NCBI GenBank assembly: GCA_948896235.1
Contig: CAQUUC010000001.1
Coordinates: 372,001 to 436,000 of the forward strand
Reading direction: 5' to 3'
DNA: 64,000 nucleotides
DNA from: an uncultured Clostridia bacterium
Lineage (GTDB): Bacteria; Bacillota; Clostridia; TANB77; CAG-508
The position numbers were made by a program, and so were the translations under genes. Under the pieces are notes generated by a model that was given only the letters and a program-made list of their open reading frames with translations, was not told the origin of the DNA and did not search any database. Positions 44,726-53,416 of the stretch are shown here, one piece after another (within the stretch, counting starts at the first letter, position 1; the number at the start of each line of letters is the position of its first letter).

Positions 44726-45721
44726 ATCTTTTATATAATTCCAAGAATCTCTACACATTTCATCTATACCAAGATTTGCTTCCCATCCTAATTCTTCTCT
44801 TGCTTTTTTAGGGTCTGCATAACAACTAGCAATATCTCCTGGACGTCTTGGTGCAATCTTATATTCTACTTTCTTTCCTGTAGCTTTTTCAAAGGATTTT
44901 ACCATATCTAGTACACTATATCCATTTCCTGTACCTAAATTATAAATAAATAAACCTTTTTTCTCTTTTTCTAATTTTTCTAATGCTTTTATATGTCCAA
45001 TCGCTAAATCTACTACATGAATATAGTCTCTTACTCCTGTTCCATCAGGTGTATTATAATCATTTCCAAACACTGATAATTCTTTTAATGTACCTTTTGC
45101 AACTCTTACTATATATGGCATTAAGTTGTTTGGTATTCCTTGTGGTTCTTCTCCTATTAATCCACTTTGATGTGCTCCTACTGGATTAAAGTATCTTAAA
45201 ATACATATGTTCCAAGTTGGATCTGATGTATAAATATCCTTTAATATTTGTTCAATAAATAATTTTGATGTTCCATATGGATTTGTTGTTCCTCCAGTTT
45301 TACATTCTTCCGTAATTGGTATTGTTTCTGGATCTCCATATACTGTGGCAGAGGAACTAAATACAAAAGTTTTTACAGCATATTTTTTCATAGTATCTAA
45401 TAACACTAATGCTCCTGAAACATTGTTTACATAATATTCGATTGGTTTTGCAACAGATTCTCCAACAGCTTTAAATCCTGCAAAATTTAAAACTGCTTCT
45501 ATTTCATTTTCTTCAAATACTTTCTCTAAGGCTTCTCTATCTAAATAATCTATTTCATAAAACTTAAAATCTTTTCCTGTAATCTCTTTAATTTTATCTA
45601 ATACTTCTGGCTTACTATTTGAAAAATTATCTATTATAACAACATCTTTCCCACTATTTAATAATTCTACTACTGTATGGCTTCCAATATAACCTGCTCC
45701 ACCTGTAACTAAAACTGACAT
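44720..45721 (-). CDS. galE: UDP-glucose 4-epimerase
   Basis: This 333-aa extended SDR enzyme has VTGGAGYIGSHT (NAD binding), SSSATVYG with the catalytic Ser/Thr, and NPYGTSKLFIEQIL with the Tyr-x3-Lys pair. The later ILRYFNPVGAH and RPGDIASCYADP are GalE-typical. It interconverts UDP-glucose and UDP-galactose, feeding surface glycan synthesis such as the cluster at 1-10600. Confidence 0.95.
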   Translation of the reverse strand: MSVLVTGGAGYIGSHTVVELLNSGKDVVIIDNFSNSKPEVLDKIKEITGKDFKFYEIDYLDREALEKVFEENEIEAVLNFAGFKAVGESVAKPIEYYVNNVSGALVLLDTMKKYAVKTFVFSSSATVYGDPETIPITEECKTGGTTNPYGTSKLFIEQILKDIYTSDPTWNICILRYFNPVGAHQSGLIGEEPQGIPNNLMPYIVRVAKGTLKELSVFGNDYNTPDGTGVRDYIHVVDLAIGHIKALEKLEKEKKGLFIYNLGTGNGYSVLDMVKSFEKATGKKVEYKIAPRRPGDIASCYADPKKAREELGWEANLGIDEMCRDSWNYIKDK

Positions 45722-45754
45722 TTTTGTACCTCCTTTATTTTGTGTTATTATATA

Positions 45755-46258
45755 TCAAGTAATATTATTTGTAAATGATTTTATTTCTATTTCCTCTAGT
45801 AATATTTCGCTCATCTTTATTATGTCTGGAAAAACTACTTTTTTCCCTTTCTTAGCAATTTCTAATACAAGATTTGCTTTTTCTTTTATTTCTCTTTCCA
45901 ATTTATTTGTTACTGTTACTTTATCACTTTTTCTTACATATACTTCTTCAATATATTTTTCTATTGTAGGAAACATATTTTGTATTAGAAAAACCCTTTC
46001 CTCTCCACCAACCTTGCCAAACACTAAAGTATCAACTTGCTTATATTTTTTTAATTTTTCTTTATAAATTTTTTGATACTTGTCAACTTTAGAACTTATT
46101 GGTATAAACCAAAGTAATCCTTCTTTTTTCTTATCTCTAAAACAATAATAACATGGTCTTTTATTCCCGTTATCTTTATTCTTTGATAAATTGCTGTCTT
46201 TCATCTTTTCGAAAAAATAATCTTTTAAAAAATAGAATTTTCCCTCTTCAACTTTCAT
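45755..46258 (-). CDS. Type III toxin-antitoxin endoribonuclease, CptN/ToxN-like
   Basis: This 167-aa protein begins MKVEEGKFYFLKDYFFEKM and carries KRPCYYCFRDKKKEGLLWFIPISSKV, VFGKVGGEERVFLIQNMFPT and a helical C-terminus. I recognise this as the CptN-type branch of type III toxins: compact endoribonucleases held inactive by a repeat RNA. The start follows a strong GTAGGAGGAAAAGAA. Immediately upstream is a promoter, a pseudoknot-forming RNA and a terminator, exactly the type III order. Such loci act in phage defence or plasmid/genome stabilisation. Confidence 0.8.
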   Translation of the reverse strand: MKVEEGKFYFLKDYFFEKMKDSNLSKNKDNGNKRPCYYCFRDKKKEGLLWFIPISSKVDKYQKIYKEKLKKYKQVDTLVFGKVGGEERVFLIQNMFPTIEKYIEEVYVRKSDKVTVTNKLEREIKEKANLVLEIAKKGKKVVFPDIIKMSEILLEEIEIKSFTNNIT

Positions 46259-46293
46259 ATTTCTTTTCCTCCTACTTGCTTATAAAACAAAAA

Positions 46294-46330
46294 TAAGGAG
46301 CTTACTATTAAAATCTTAGTAAACCCCCTA
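46294..46330 (-). terminator. Terminator between antitoxin RNA and toxin gene
   Basis: On minus TAGGGGG and CTCCTTA (with G-T pairs), then TTACTA and TAGTAA, form a long stem with loop AGATTTTAA, followed by ATTTTTGTTTT. In type III loci this leaky terminator sets the RNA-to-toxin ratio. Confidence 0.85.
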
Positions 46331-46390
46331 TTCAATTTGTTCACCTACGCATTTGTTCTTCGCAAGTAGGGTTGCGAAACCTATTTGTTA
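46295..46390 (-). ncRNA. Type III antitoxin RNA (CptI-like)
   Basis: The RNA start is inferred ~6 bases past the -10 box and the end at the terminator. It contains a 7-bp stem, TTCGCAA with TTGCGAA (46372-46378 and 46359-46365). Its loop CCCTAC (46366-46371) pairs with the downstream GTAGG (46344-46348), an H-type pseudoknot as in known type III antitoxins. The motif AACAAAT occurs three times around it, marking one full unit with partial repeats. It should bind and inhibit the toxin encoded at 45755. Confidence 0.75.
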
Positions 46391-46395
46391 ATAGT

Positions 46396-46424
46396 ATGAT
46401 AACATATGTCTTTACATATGTCAA
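46396..46424 (-). promoter_or_regulatory. Promoter of the antitoxin RNA
   Basis: On minus TTGACA (46419-46424), 17 nt, TATCAT (46396-46401). The spacer holds two copies of the palindrome ACATATGT, one of them overlapping the -35 end, which may be an operator. Confidence 0.8.
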
Positions 46425-46459
46425 TTATATTTTATGCATTCTTTTGAATTTTATGTTAA

Positions 46460-47062
46460 TTATTTATAAAGTTCTTTATATATCTTATAATCTCTCAAAA
46501 TCTTTCTTACATAATTATTAGTTTCTTTAAATGGTATGTTTTCTATATCGCTACCATCTTCTTTTATAATTCCTTGTTCTATCCACCTTTTCACATTACC
46601 AATTCCAGCATTGTATGCTGTTAATGCTAGCAAATAATTATTGTTGTATTCTTTCATTAGATTTGAGAAATATTTAGTTCCAAGTTGTATATTTAATTCT
46701 GGATCATATAGCGATTTTCCTTCTACAAAATTAATTTCTAACTTTCTTGCTATTTCCTCTGCTGTTCGATCCATTAACTGCATAAGTCCTATAGCATTAC
46801 TTGAAGATACTACATTTGGATTAAAATTACTTTCTGCCTTTATTATTGCAAATACAAGAGTTGGATCTACATTATATTCTTTTGAGTATCTATATACATA
46901 CTCAGAATATTTAGTTGGATATATTTTCTTTAATACTATGTTTTGAATTTTAAATACACCAAATAATAATATTGATACCAACATTATTATTGATAGTATA
47001 ATTGTTATCTTCATAATTTTCTTTTGCAAACTTTTCTCTCCTATCTTTTTACTTTGCCTCAT
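46460..47062 (-). CDS. Membrane-anchored lytic transglycosylase (SLT family)
   Basis: This 200-aa protein has an N-terminal span (IIMLVSILLFGVFKI) and an SLT domain: YSKEYNVDPTLVFAIIKAESNF (catalytic Glu), SSSNAIGLMQLM, LGTKYFSNLM and ALTAYNAGIGNVKRWI. It cleaves peptidoglycan outside the cell with anhydro-muramyl products. Its start overlaps the end of polA. Confidence 0.9.
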   Translation of the reverse strand: MRQSKKIGEKSLQKKIMKITIILSIIMLVSILLFGVFKIQNIVLKKIYPTKYSEYVYRYSKEYNVDPTLVFAIIKAESNFNPNVVSSSNAIGLMQLMDRTAEEIARKLEINFVEGKSLYDPELNIQLGTKYFSNLMKEYNNNYLLALTAYNAGIGNVKRWIEQGIIKEDGSDIENIPFKETNNYVRKILRDYKIYKELYK

Positions 47063-49769
47063 ACCAGTCTTTTGCCTCTCCTAGTTCTGCTTTTAAAGGT
47101 ATCTTTAACTTTATTGCACCTTCCATTGAAGTTTTCAAAATTTCTTTTACTTGTTCTTTTTCTTCTATAACTGTATCAATTATTAGCTCATCATGAACTT
47201 GTAGAACAAGTTTTGATTTTAATCCTGCTTCTTCTAATCTTTTAAATACTTGAATCATAGCAATTTTCATAATATCTGCTGCTGTTCCTTGTATTGGTGT
47301 ATTCATTGCTGCTCTAGCACCAAATTGTCTTACCATGTAGTTTGATGATTTTAATTCTGGAATTTGTCTTCTTCTATTAAATAAGGTTTCTACATATCCT
47401 TTTTCTTTTGCGTCTTCTACTATTGTATCCATAAATTTCTTAATTCCACTATATTTTTCTAAGTATTGGTCTATATATACTTTTGCTTCTTTTCTTGATA
47501 TACCAAGTTGACCAGCAAGTCCAAAATCACTTATACCATAAACTATCCCAAAATTAACTGCCTTTGCACTAGCCCTTTGTTCTTTGGTTACTTCTTCTAT
47601 TGGTACATTTAAAACTTTTGATGCTGCCTGTTTATGAATATCTTCATCCTTCATAAATGCCTCTATCATATGTTCATCACCAGAAATATGAGCAAGTACT
47701 CTTAATTCAATTTGTGAATAATCCGCATCTAAAAATATACAGTCCTCACTTGGTTTAAATGCTTTTCTTATTTTCTTTCCTGCTTCATTCCTTGTTGGAA
47801 TATTTTGTAAGTTTGGCTCTGTTGAACTAATTCTACCAGTAGCAGTTACAGTTTGATGAAAATAAGAATGAATTTTCCCATCACTTTCATTAATATATGG
47901 AATTAATCCTTCTACATAAGTAGAATTTAATTTTGCCATAGCACGATAATCCAAAATTTTAGAAACTATTTCGTGTTCATTCTTTATTTTTTCTAGTACC
48001 TCCACATCTGTTGAATATCCACTTTTCGTCTTTTTTGCATAGGGTAGTTTTAATTTATCAAATAAAACTTCACCTAATTGTTTTGGTGAATTTATATTAA
48101 ATTCTTCACCTGCTAGGTTATGAATTTCTTTTGTTAATGCTTCTAGTTCTCCTTTTAAAACCTCTCCATAACTAACTAATTCCTCTTTATCTACCTTCAT
48201 ACCAACATATTGCATATCTGCTAATACTTCTACAAGTGGCATCTCTATATTATTGAATAATTCTATAGAACCTTCATTCGTTAATTTTTCTTGTAAAATT
48301 TTCTCTAGTTTTGATATAACATAAACATATATGATACCTTGTTGCTTTTGTTTTGAATTAGACGATTTTTCTTCATTCATTTCAAATAAATTAAGTTGCT
48401 CTTTCTCTTCTTTTACACCATTTTTCTTTAAATATTCTAAAATATCAGTTCCAGTATATGTAATACTAAGGCCATCTAATGGATATTTTGAAGATACTGG
48501 ATTTAATAAATATGCTGCAATCTTCACATCAAATTTAAAATGTTTTGGTGTAATTCCTATTTGCTTTAGCATTATATAATCTCTTGATAGTTCATATCCA
48601 ACAAGTTCTTTTTCTTCAAATATAGTTTTAAAATACTTTATAAATTCTTCTTTATTTTCATCAAATTCATAATAATAAACTGTATTATTTAAAAATACAC
48701 TAATACTTACTATTTGTTCTTTAATAATATATTCTACTTTATCTTTTGCTTCTTTTATTCCCAAATAATAAATAATTTTTTCTTCTTTTTCTAAAAGTTC
48801 TATTAAACTCTGTAATTCCGCTTCTTTGCTTATTTCTTTTACTTCAAAATTAGTATTTTGCTCTTCTGGTTTAGTTCCTTCACCTTGTAAAGAAAAACGT
48901 TCAATATATCTATTAAATCTATATTTTTTAAATAGTTCTAGTACTTTTTCTTTATCCCATTCATCTTTTTTCATTTCCTCTAAATTTTCTTCTATTGGAG
49001 AATTTATATTTATTCTTCCAAGTTCTCTAGATAGAAGTGCAAGTTCTTTATTTTCTACTAGTTTTTCCCTTAATTTTCCTTTTATAGTATCTTCCCCTAC
49101 TTCTATTTTTTTATATAAGTTATCAATATCTGTATATTCTTTAATTAGAGCAATTGCTGTTTTTTCGCCTACTCCTGGTACACCTGGAATATTATCAGAT
49201 GTATCTCCCATTAAGCCTTTTACTTGTATTAATTGATATGGCTCTAAACCATATTCTTCTATTACTTTTTTTCTATCATAATAATCTGTTTCTGTTTTTC
49301 CTGCTTTAGTTCTTGGTATTTCAATTGTTATTTTATCTGTTGCAAGTTGGAAGTTATCTCTATCTCCAGAAAGAATTGTTACTTCTAATCCATTTTTTTC
49401 TCCAAATCTAGATAAAGTTCCAATAATATCATCACCTTCATAGCCTTCTTTTTCTATGATCTTAATGTTCATTGCTTGTAATATCTCTTTTATTATTGGC
49501 ATTTGGCAAGCTAGTTCTTCTGGCATACCTTTTCTATTTGCTTTATATTCTTTATACATTTCATGTCTTTTGGTTGGTCCTTTTTTATCAAATGCTACTA
49601 CAATATACTCAGGTTTTAATTCTTCCTCTGTTTTAAACAGAATGCTTAAAAAACCATATACTGCATTTGTATAAGTTCCATCTTCTGTCATTAACATTTT
49701 ATTTCCCATTATTCCATAAAATGCCCTGTTTAGTATGCTATTTCCATCAATTAACAATATTCTTCCCAT
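47049..49769 (-). CDS. polA: DNA polymerase I
   Basis: This 906-aa protein has all Pol I domains: an N-terminal 5'-3' exonuclease (LLIDGNSILNRAFYGI, GYEGDDIIGTL, GDTSDNIPGVPGVGEKTA), a middle domain (~310-500) and a C-terminal polymerase with DADYSQIELRVLAHIS (motif A), RASAKAVNFGIVYG (motif B) and QVHDELIID (motif C). The 3'-5' exonuclease residues are missing: the DxE position reads YYLGI. It probably cannot proofread, as in many Firmicutes. It repairs gaps and removes RNA primers. Confidence 0.97.
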   Translation of the reverse strand: MGRILLIDGNSILNRAFYGIMGNKMLMTEDGTYTNAVYGFLSILFKTEEELKPEYIVVAFDKKGPTKRHEMYKEYKANRKGMPEELACQMPIIKEILQAMNIKIIEKEGYEGDDIIGTLSRFGEKNGLEVTILSGDRDNFQLATDKITIEIPRTKAGKTETDYYDRKKVIEEYGLEPYQLIQVKGLMGDTSDNIPGVPGVGEKTAIALIKEYTDIDNLYKKIEVGEDTIKGKLREKLVENKELALLSRELGRININSPIEENLEEMKKDEWDKEKVLELFKKYRFNRYIERFSLQGEGTKPEEQNTNFEVKEISKEAELQSLIELLEKEEKIIYYLGIKEAKDKVEYIIKEQIVSISVFLNNTVYYYEFDENKEEFIKYFKTIFEEKELVGYELSRDYIMLKQIGITPKHFKFDVKIAAYLLNPVSSKYPLDGLSITYTGTDILEYLKKNGVKEEKEQLNLFEMNEEKSSNSKQKQQGIIYVYVISKLEKILQEKLTNEGSIELFNNIEMPLVEVLADMQYVGMKVDKEELVSYGEVLKGELEALTKEIHNLAGEEFNINSPKQLGEVLFDKLKLPYAKKTKSGYSTDVEVLEKIKNEHEIVSKILDYRAMAKLNSTYVEGLIPYINESDGKIHSYFHQTVTATGRISSTEPNLQNIPTRNEAGKKIRKAFKPSEDCIFLDADYSQIELRVLAHISGDEHMIEAFMKDEDIHKQAASKVLNVPIEEVTKEQRASAKAVNFGIVYGISDFGLAGQLGISRKEAKVYIDQYLEKYSGIKKFMDTIVEDAKEKGYVETLFNRRRQIPELKSSNYMVRQFGARAAMNTPIQGTAADIMKIAMIQVFKRLEEAGLKSKLVLQVHDELIIDTVIEEKEQVKEILKTSMEGAIKLKIPLKAELGEAKDWYEAK

Positions 49770-49785
49770 GAACTTTTAAACTCCT

Positions 49786-51366
49786 TTATTTTAATTCATA
49801 TATAACAAATCTTCCTAGCCATCCTATATATTGTGCTGTTTCAAATACATCATTCTCTAATAACTCACCTACTATTTGATTTTGGTATCTGCAATGCATC
49901 ATAACAAAAATCCCATTATTATTTTTTACGCCATTTAATACATATTTTACATTATTAGATGAAAATTTATCTTTTGACATTATATATGTTTTATCTACTT
50001 TTGTAAGTGCTTCATAACATTCCATTGTTTTATTATATTGTGCTGAATAATCTTCATATACATATATCATAGGTATATTACATACACTTTCTAGATATTT
50101 TAAAGCTTCTTTGTGTCCTTTATATGTATATAAATTATTAGATAGTTTTGGTATTACAGTAATTGCAAAATAAATTGATATTACCACTAATATTAAAAAT
50201 ACACTTTTATTATTTGTTATATCCTTTAGTATATCATAAAATACATATATTAATGAACAAAATATAAGTGGTATTACTGGCATTAAATATCTTAAATCTA
50301 TATATGGTGAACAAATTATAGAAAATCCTAAATATATAGCCATAGGTATTGTAACATATTTTATCTTATCATTTCGTTCTTTTTTATTCGTTTTCTTTTT
50401 AGTAATTAGCCATAAAATGCATATTAAAGTTGCTAAGATTACTATTATATAACTATAATTGTTAAATATTTCACTATTTATTAACCTAATATTTTCTAAG
50501 ATTTTAGATAATAAAGTTTCAAGTTCAAAAAAGCTTGTCTTAATACCTTCTCCTCTATAACTGAAAAATATATGTTGTATTGAATATGGAAATATTATTA
50601 TTCCAGTTAGTCCTGATGCTATTAATGTTATTATATACAAAATTGCGTTGTTTAATTGTTCATGTTTTATATATTTTATCAAATATATAAAACATAATAT
50701 AGAAACTATTACACAATAGTAATAATGTGTTAAAAAGCCTGCAATCACCATAAAGTATAAAGGTATTAGGTCTTTATATGTTAATTGTTTAACTTCACTT
50801 TTTCGTATGTGCCAATAAATTAACATTAGTATATTTAAAACCAACAGTTCATACATTCTTACATACATTACTGTTTCTATAATTGCTAATGAAAATCCAG
50901 AAATAAAACACACTAATAATGCATAGTATGGACTTCTAAATATTTCTTTTGCTATTAGAAATAAAAATATACTTGCAATTATAAAAATTATAATATTTAG
51001 TATTGTTCCTGGCCATATAGAGAATTCGCCTATATTAAAATTACATACTATACGTAATAGTAAATAATATAATGGCGGATGTACATCTTCTACTTGATTA
51101 TTATATACACTACTAAAATCATATTTTTCGTTTTCATTTATTACTAAATAGTCTTTATAATATTCTTTATTATGCCAGTTATCTAAAAAATCTTCATTTT
51201 CATATATAAATGCCCTTTTATATCCCATTAATCCATGTGAATAATATTCATCTATATGATAATACTCTCTTTTGCTGGTAGCATATATAATTGCTAATAT
51301 TTGCATAAATATTATAAGTATAAATAGTGCTATTACGATTATTTTTTCTTGCTTTAATTTTTTCAT
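49786..51366 (-). CDS. GT39/ArnT-like GT-C glycosyltransferase
   Basis: This 526-aa polytopic protein has ~11 spans. An early extracellular acidic loop (YYHIDEYYSHGLMGY with the DE pair) is typical of GT-C enzymes using polyprenyl-phosphate sugars. EDVHPPLYYLLLRI matches the PMT/ArnT conserved H-P-P-L. It should transfer a sugar outside the membrane to a surface polymer or protein. Acceptor and sugar are unknown. It neighbours another GT-C gene at 51393. Confidence 0.78.
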   Translation of the reverse strand: MKKLKQEKIIVIALFILIIFMQILAIIYATSKREYYHIDEYYSHGLMGYKRAFIYENEDFLDNWHNKEYYKDYLVINENEKYDFSSVYNNQVEDVHPPLYYLLLRIVCNFNIGEFSIWPGTILNIIIFIIASIFLFLIAKEIFRSPYYALLVCFISGFSLAIIETVMYVRMYELLVLNILMLIYWHIRKSEVKQLTYKDLIPLYFMVIAGFLTHYYYCVIVSILCFIYLIKYIKHEQLNNAILYIITLIASGLTGIIIFPYSIQHIFFSYRGEGIKTSFFELETLLSKILENIRLINSEIFNNYSYIIVILATLICILWLITKKKTNKKERNDKIKYVTIPMAIYLGFSIICSPYIDLRYLMPVIPLIFCSLIYVFYDILKDITNNKSVFLILVVISIYFAITVIPKLSNNLYTYKGHKEALKYLESVCNIPMIYVYEDYSAQYNKTMECYEALTKVDKTYIMSKDKFSSNNVKYVLNGVKNNNGIFVMMHCRYQNQIVGELLENDVFETAQYIGWLGRFVIYELK

Positions 51367-51392
51367 TTTTTCTCCTGTTTTTTACTTCTTCT

Positions 51393-52829
51393 TTACGCAT
51401 TTCTTGTCTGTAACTTATGCTTTCTATCACATAATATATTAGAAATCACCATTGCAACTAACAAAATTATTGGATATATTGCTCCAAACATATAATGTTC
51501 ATATGCAACAAAATATACTATGTTACTAAGTTCTGCAAGTATTGTAATACTTGCTAACCATTTTATATTTTTTGATGAATCCCACATTATTGTAGCTAGT
51601 ATCCATAGTGTATACCAACTTTGGAAATTAGTTATTACTCCAAATAAGAATAACACTAATAATCCATTGTATTTTCTAATATATGTGCTAAATATATACT
51701 GTTTTTTTGTTACTAACAGTTTTATTATAGTAATTAAATATATTACTATAAATGCTAGCATAAACCCTTTTGATACAGCTAATCCTAAGTTAAAATCTCT
51801 TAATACAATCGGTGTAAATATTGAATTTACAAATTTTCCTTGTTGTGTCATTATTCCATTTAAGAAATCAAAATCTCTCATATATACTGAATAACACAAT
51901 ACCAATACCGCAATAAATAGTATAGCCCACAAGAAAGAATATAATATCTTTTTAAATAATTTTTCTTTTCTATAATGATATAAAATTATAAATGGTATTA
52001 GTAATATTGCCACATATTTTACTGCTGAAGCTAGTGCAAATGATATTACAGTTAGTGATAAATTCTTCTTTTTTATAAAGAAATATAATCCAAGTAAAAT
52101 TAAGAAAATAAGCACTAGTTCATTATGTACATTTGCTAAACCATCAAATAGTATTAATGGATTTATTCCATATAATAATGCAAATATATTTCTCTTATTG
52201 GTTATTTTATATATTAAATATGTATTTATTAAATGTAATCCCAAATTAAATAATTTATATATAAATAATGCTAAAAATAAATTTCCCATAGATAAACCAC
52301 TTAAAATTTTACACATCAATGGCCACGCTGGTCCATATACTATTGTTTGCCCACTCCAAATTCCTTTCATCTTAAGTAGCATCTCATCATTTGCAGCTTC
52401 CTCATTTTCTGCCATTACATCATTTACAGAGGTATAATATGGATTTACTTTGTAATGTGCCTCACTCCAACCAGTTCCAATATAATAAAATACATCTGTA
52501 CTAGTTAGTGGTAGCATAATAAAGAATAGTAAAGATACAATTGTAACAAATATTGCTACTTTTTTACTACTTGTAAATTCTTTTTTGTGGTTATTTATAA
52601 TTTTATAATATACAAAAGCTAATGCTACAAATATTCCAACAAAAAATATTGTTCCAATTACTTTTCCTGGTGTAATTCCTGCAGTAGAATATGTAAAGAA
52701 AAATGTAAAACTAGAAACTAAGTCTATTATCTTTCTTCCTTGTAACAAATATACAATAGATGGACTAATAAAAGCCACTGATAATAATATAAATATGATT
52801 TTCCAATTAATCTCTTTTTTCTTTTTCAT
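51393..52829 (-). CDS. GT87-like GT-C membrane glycosyltransferase
   Basis: This 478-aa protein has about eleven hydrophobic spans. The first outside loop holds TSTDVFYYIGTGWSEAHYKVNPYYTSVND, with the catalytic-type Asp early in the loop. The later GPAWPLMCKILSGLSMGN and NPLILFDGLANVHNELVLIF are typical of GT87/alpha-mannosyltransferase-like enzymes. It probably acts with the GT-C enzyme at 49786. Its start overlaps the end of queH by 23 bases. Confidence 0.72.
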   Translation of the reverse strand: MKKKKEINWKIIFILLSVAFISPSIVYLLQGRKIIDLVSSFTFFFTYSTAGITPGKVIGTIFFVGIFVALAFVYYKIINNHKKEFTSSKKVAIFVTIVSLLFFIMLPLTSTDVFYYIGTGWSEAHYKVNPYYTSVNDVMAENEEAANDEMLLKMKGIWSGQTIVYGPAWPLMCKILSGLSMGNLFLALFIYKLFNLGLHLINTYLIYKITNKRNIFALLYGINPLILFDGLANVHNELVLIFLILLGLYFFIKKKNLSLTVISFALASAVKYVAILLIPFIILYHYRKEKLFKKILYSFLWAILFIAVLVLCYSVYMRDFDFLNGIMTQQGKFVNSIFTPIVLRDFNLGLAVSKGFMLAFIVIYLITIIKLLVTKKQYIFSTYIRKYNGLLVLFLFGVITNFQSWYTLWILATIMWDSSKNIKWLASITILAELSNIVYFVAYEHYMFGAIYPIILLVAMVISNILCDRKHKLQTRNA

Positions 52830-53385
52830 AGTATACCTCTTTGTCTTTTTCTATTTTTTTACTATATCTATCTTCTTCTGAAAATACACATCCACAATAT
52901 TTTTGCATATATAGTCCACGTTCTCGTGCGATTTTTTGCCCTTCTCTAAATCCTATTCTAAAATCCCTATATACAAATTTAATGTCATATTCTTTTGAAA
53001 GATTCTCACATACTTCTTTTAATACTTCATGGTTTTGATATGGACTTACTAATAATGTTGTTGTAAATGCATCATATCCATTTTCTTTTGCATATTTTAC
53101 TGTTTTTTCTAAACGAACTTTATAGCAGTAATTTGCACATCTATTTTTCAAATCACCTATTACATTTTTACAAAACTCGTCTAAGCCATATTCTTCTTCA
53201 AATATAGCTTCTACGTTAATACTTTTAGCATATTCTTTTAAACAATCTCTTCTTGCACTATATTCAGTGTATGGATGTATGTTAGGATTGTACCAATAAA
53301 TGACAGGTTCAATTCCTTCTTTTCTTAATGTATCTATACAATAAACACTACATGGTGCACAACAGGTATGCATTAATAAATTCAT
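52807..53385 (-). CDS. queH: Epoxyqueuosine reductase QueH
   Basis: This 192-aa protein begins MNLLMHTCCAPCSVYCIDTL, with the adjacent-Cys motif for iron-sulfur and iron binding. It continues IYWYNPNIHPYTEYSARRD and RCANYCYKVRLEKT, and ends with LYMQKYCGCVFSEEDRY. This is the QueH (DUF208) family, which carries out the last step of queuosine synthesis in tRNA in place of QueG. Confidence 0.93.
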   Translation of the reverse strand: MNLLMHTCCAPCSVYCIDTLRKEGIEPVIYWYNPNIHPYTEYSARRDCLKEYAKSINVEAIFEEEYGLDEFCKNVIGDLKNRCANYCYKVRLEKTVKYAKENGYDAFTTTLLVSPYQNHEVLKEVCENLSKEYDIKFVYRDFRIGFREGQKIARERGLYMQKYCGCVFSEEDRYSKKIEKDKEVYYEKEKRD

Positions 53386-53416
53386 TTTTGTTTCCTCTTT
53401 TCATTTTTGTATATTA

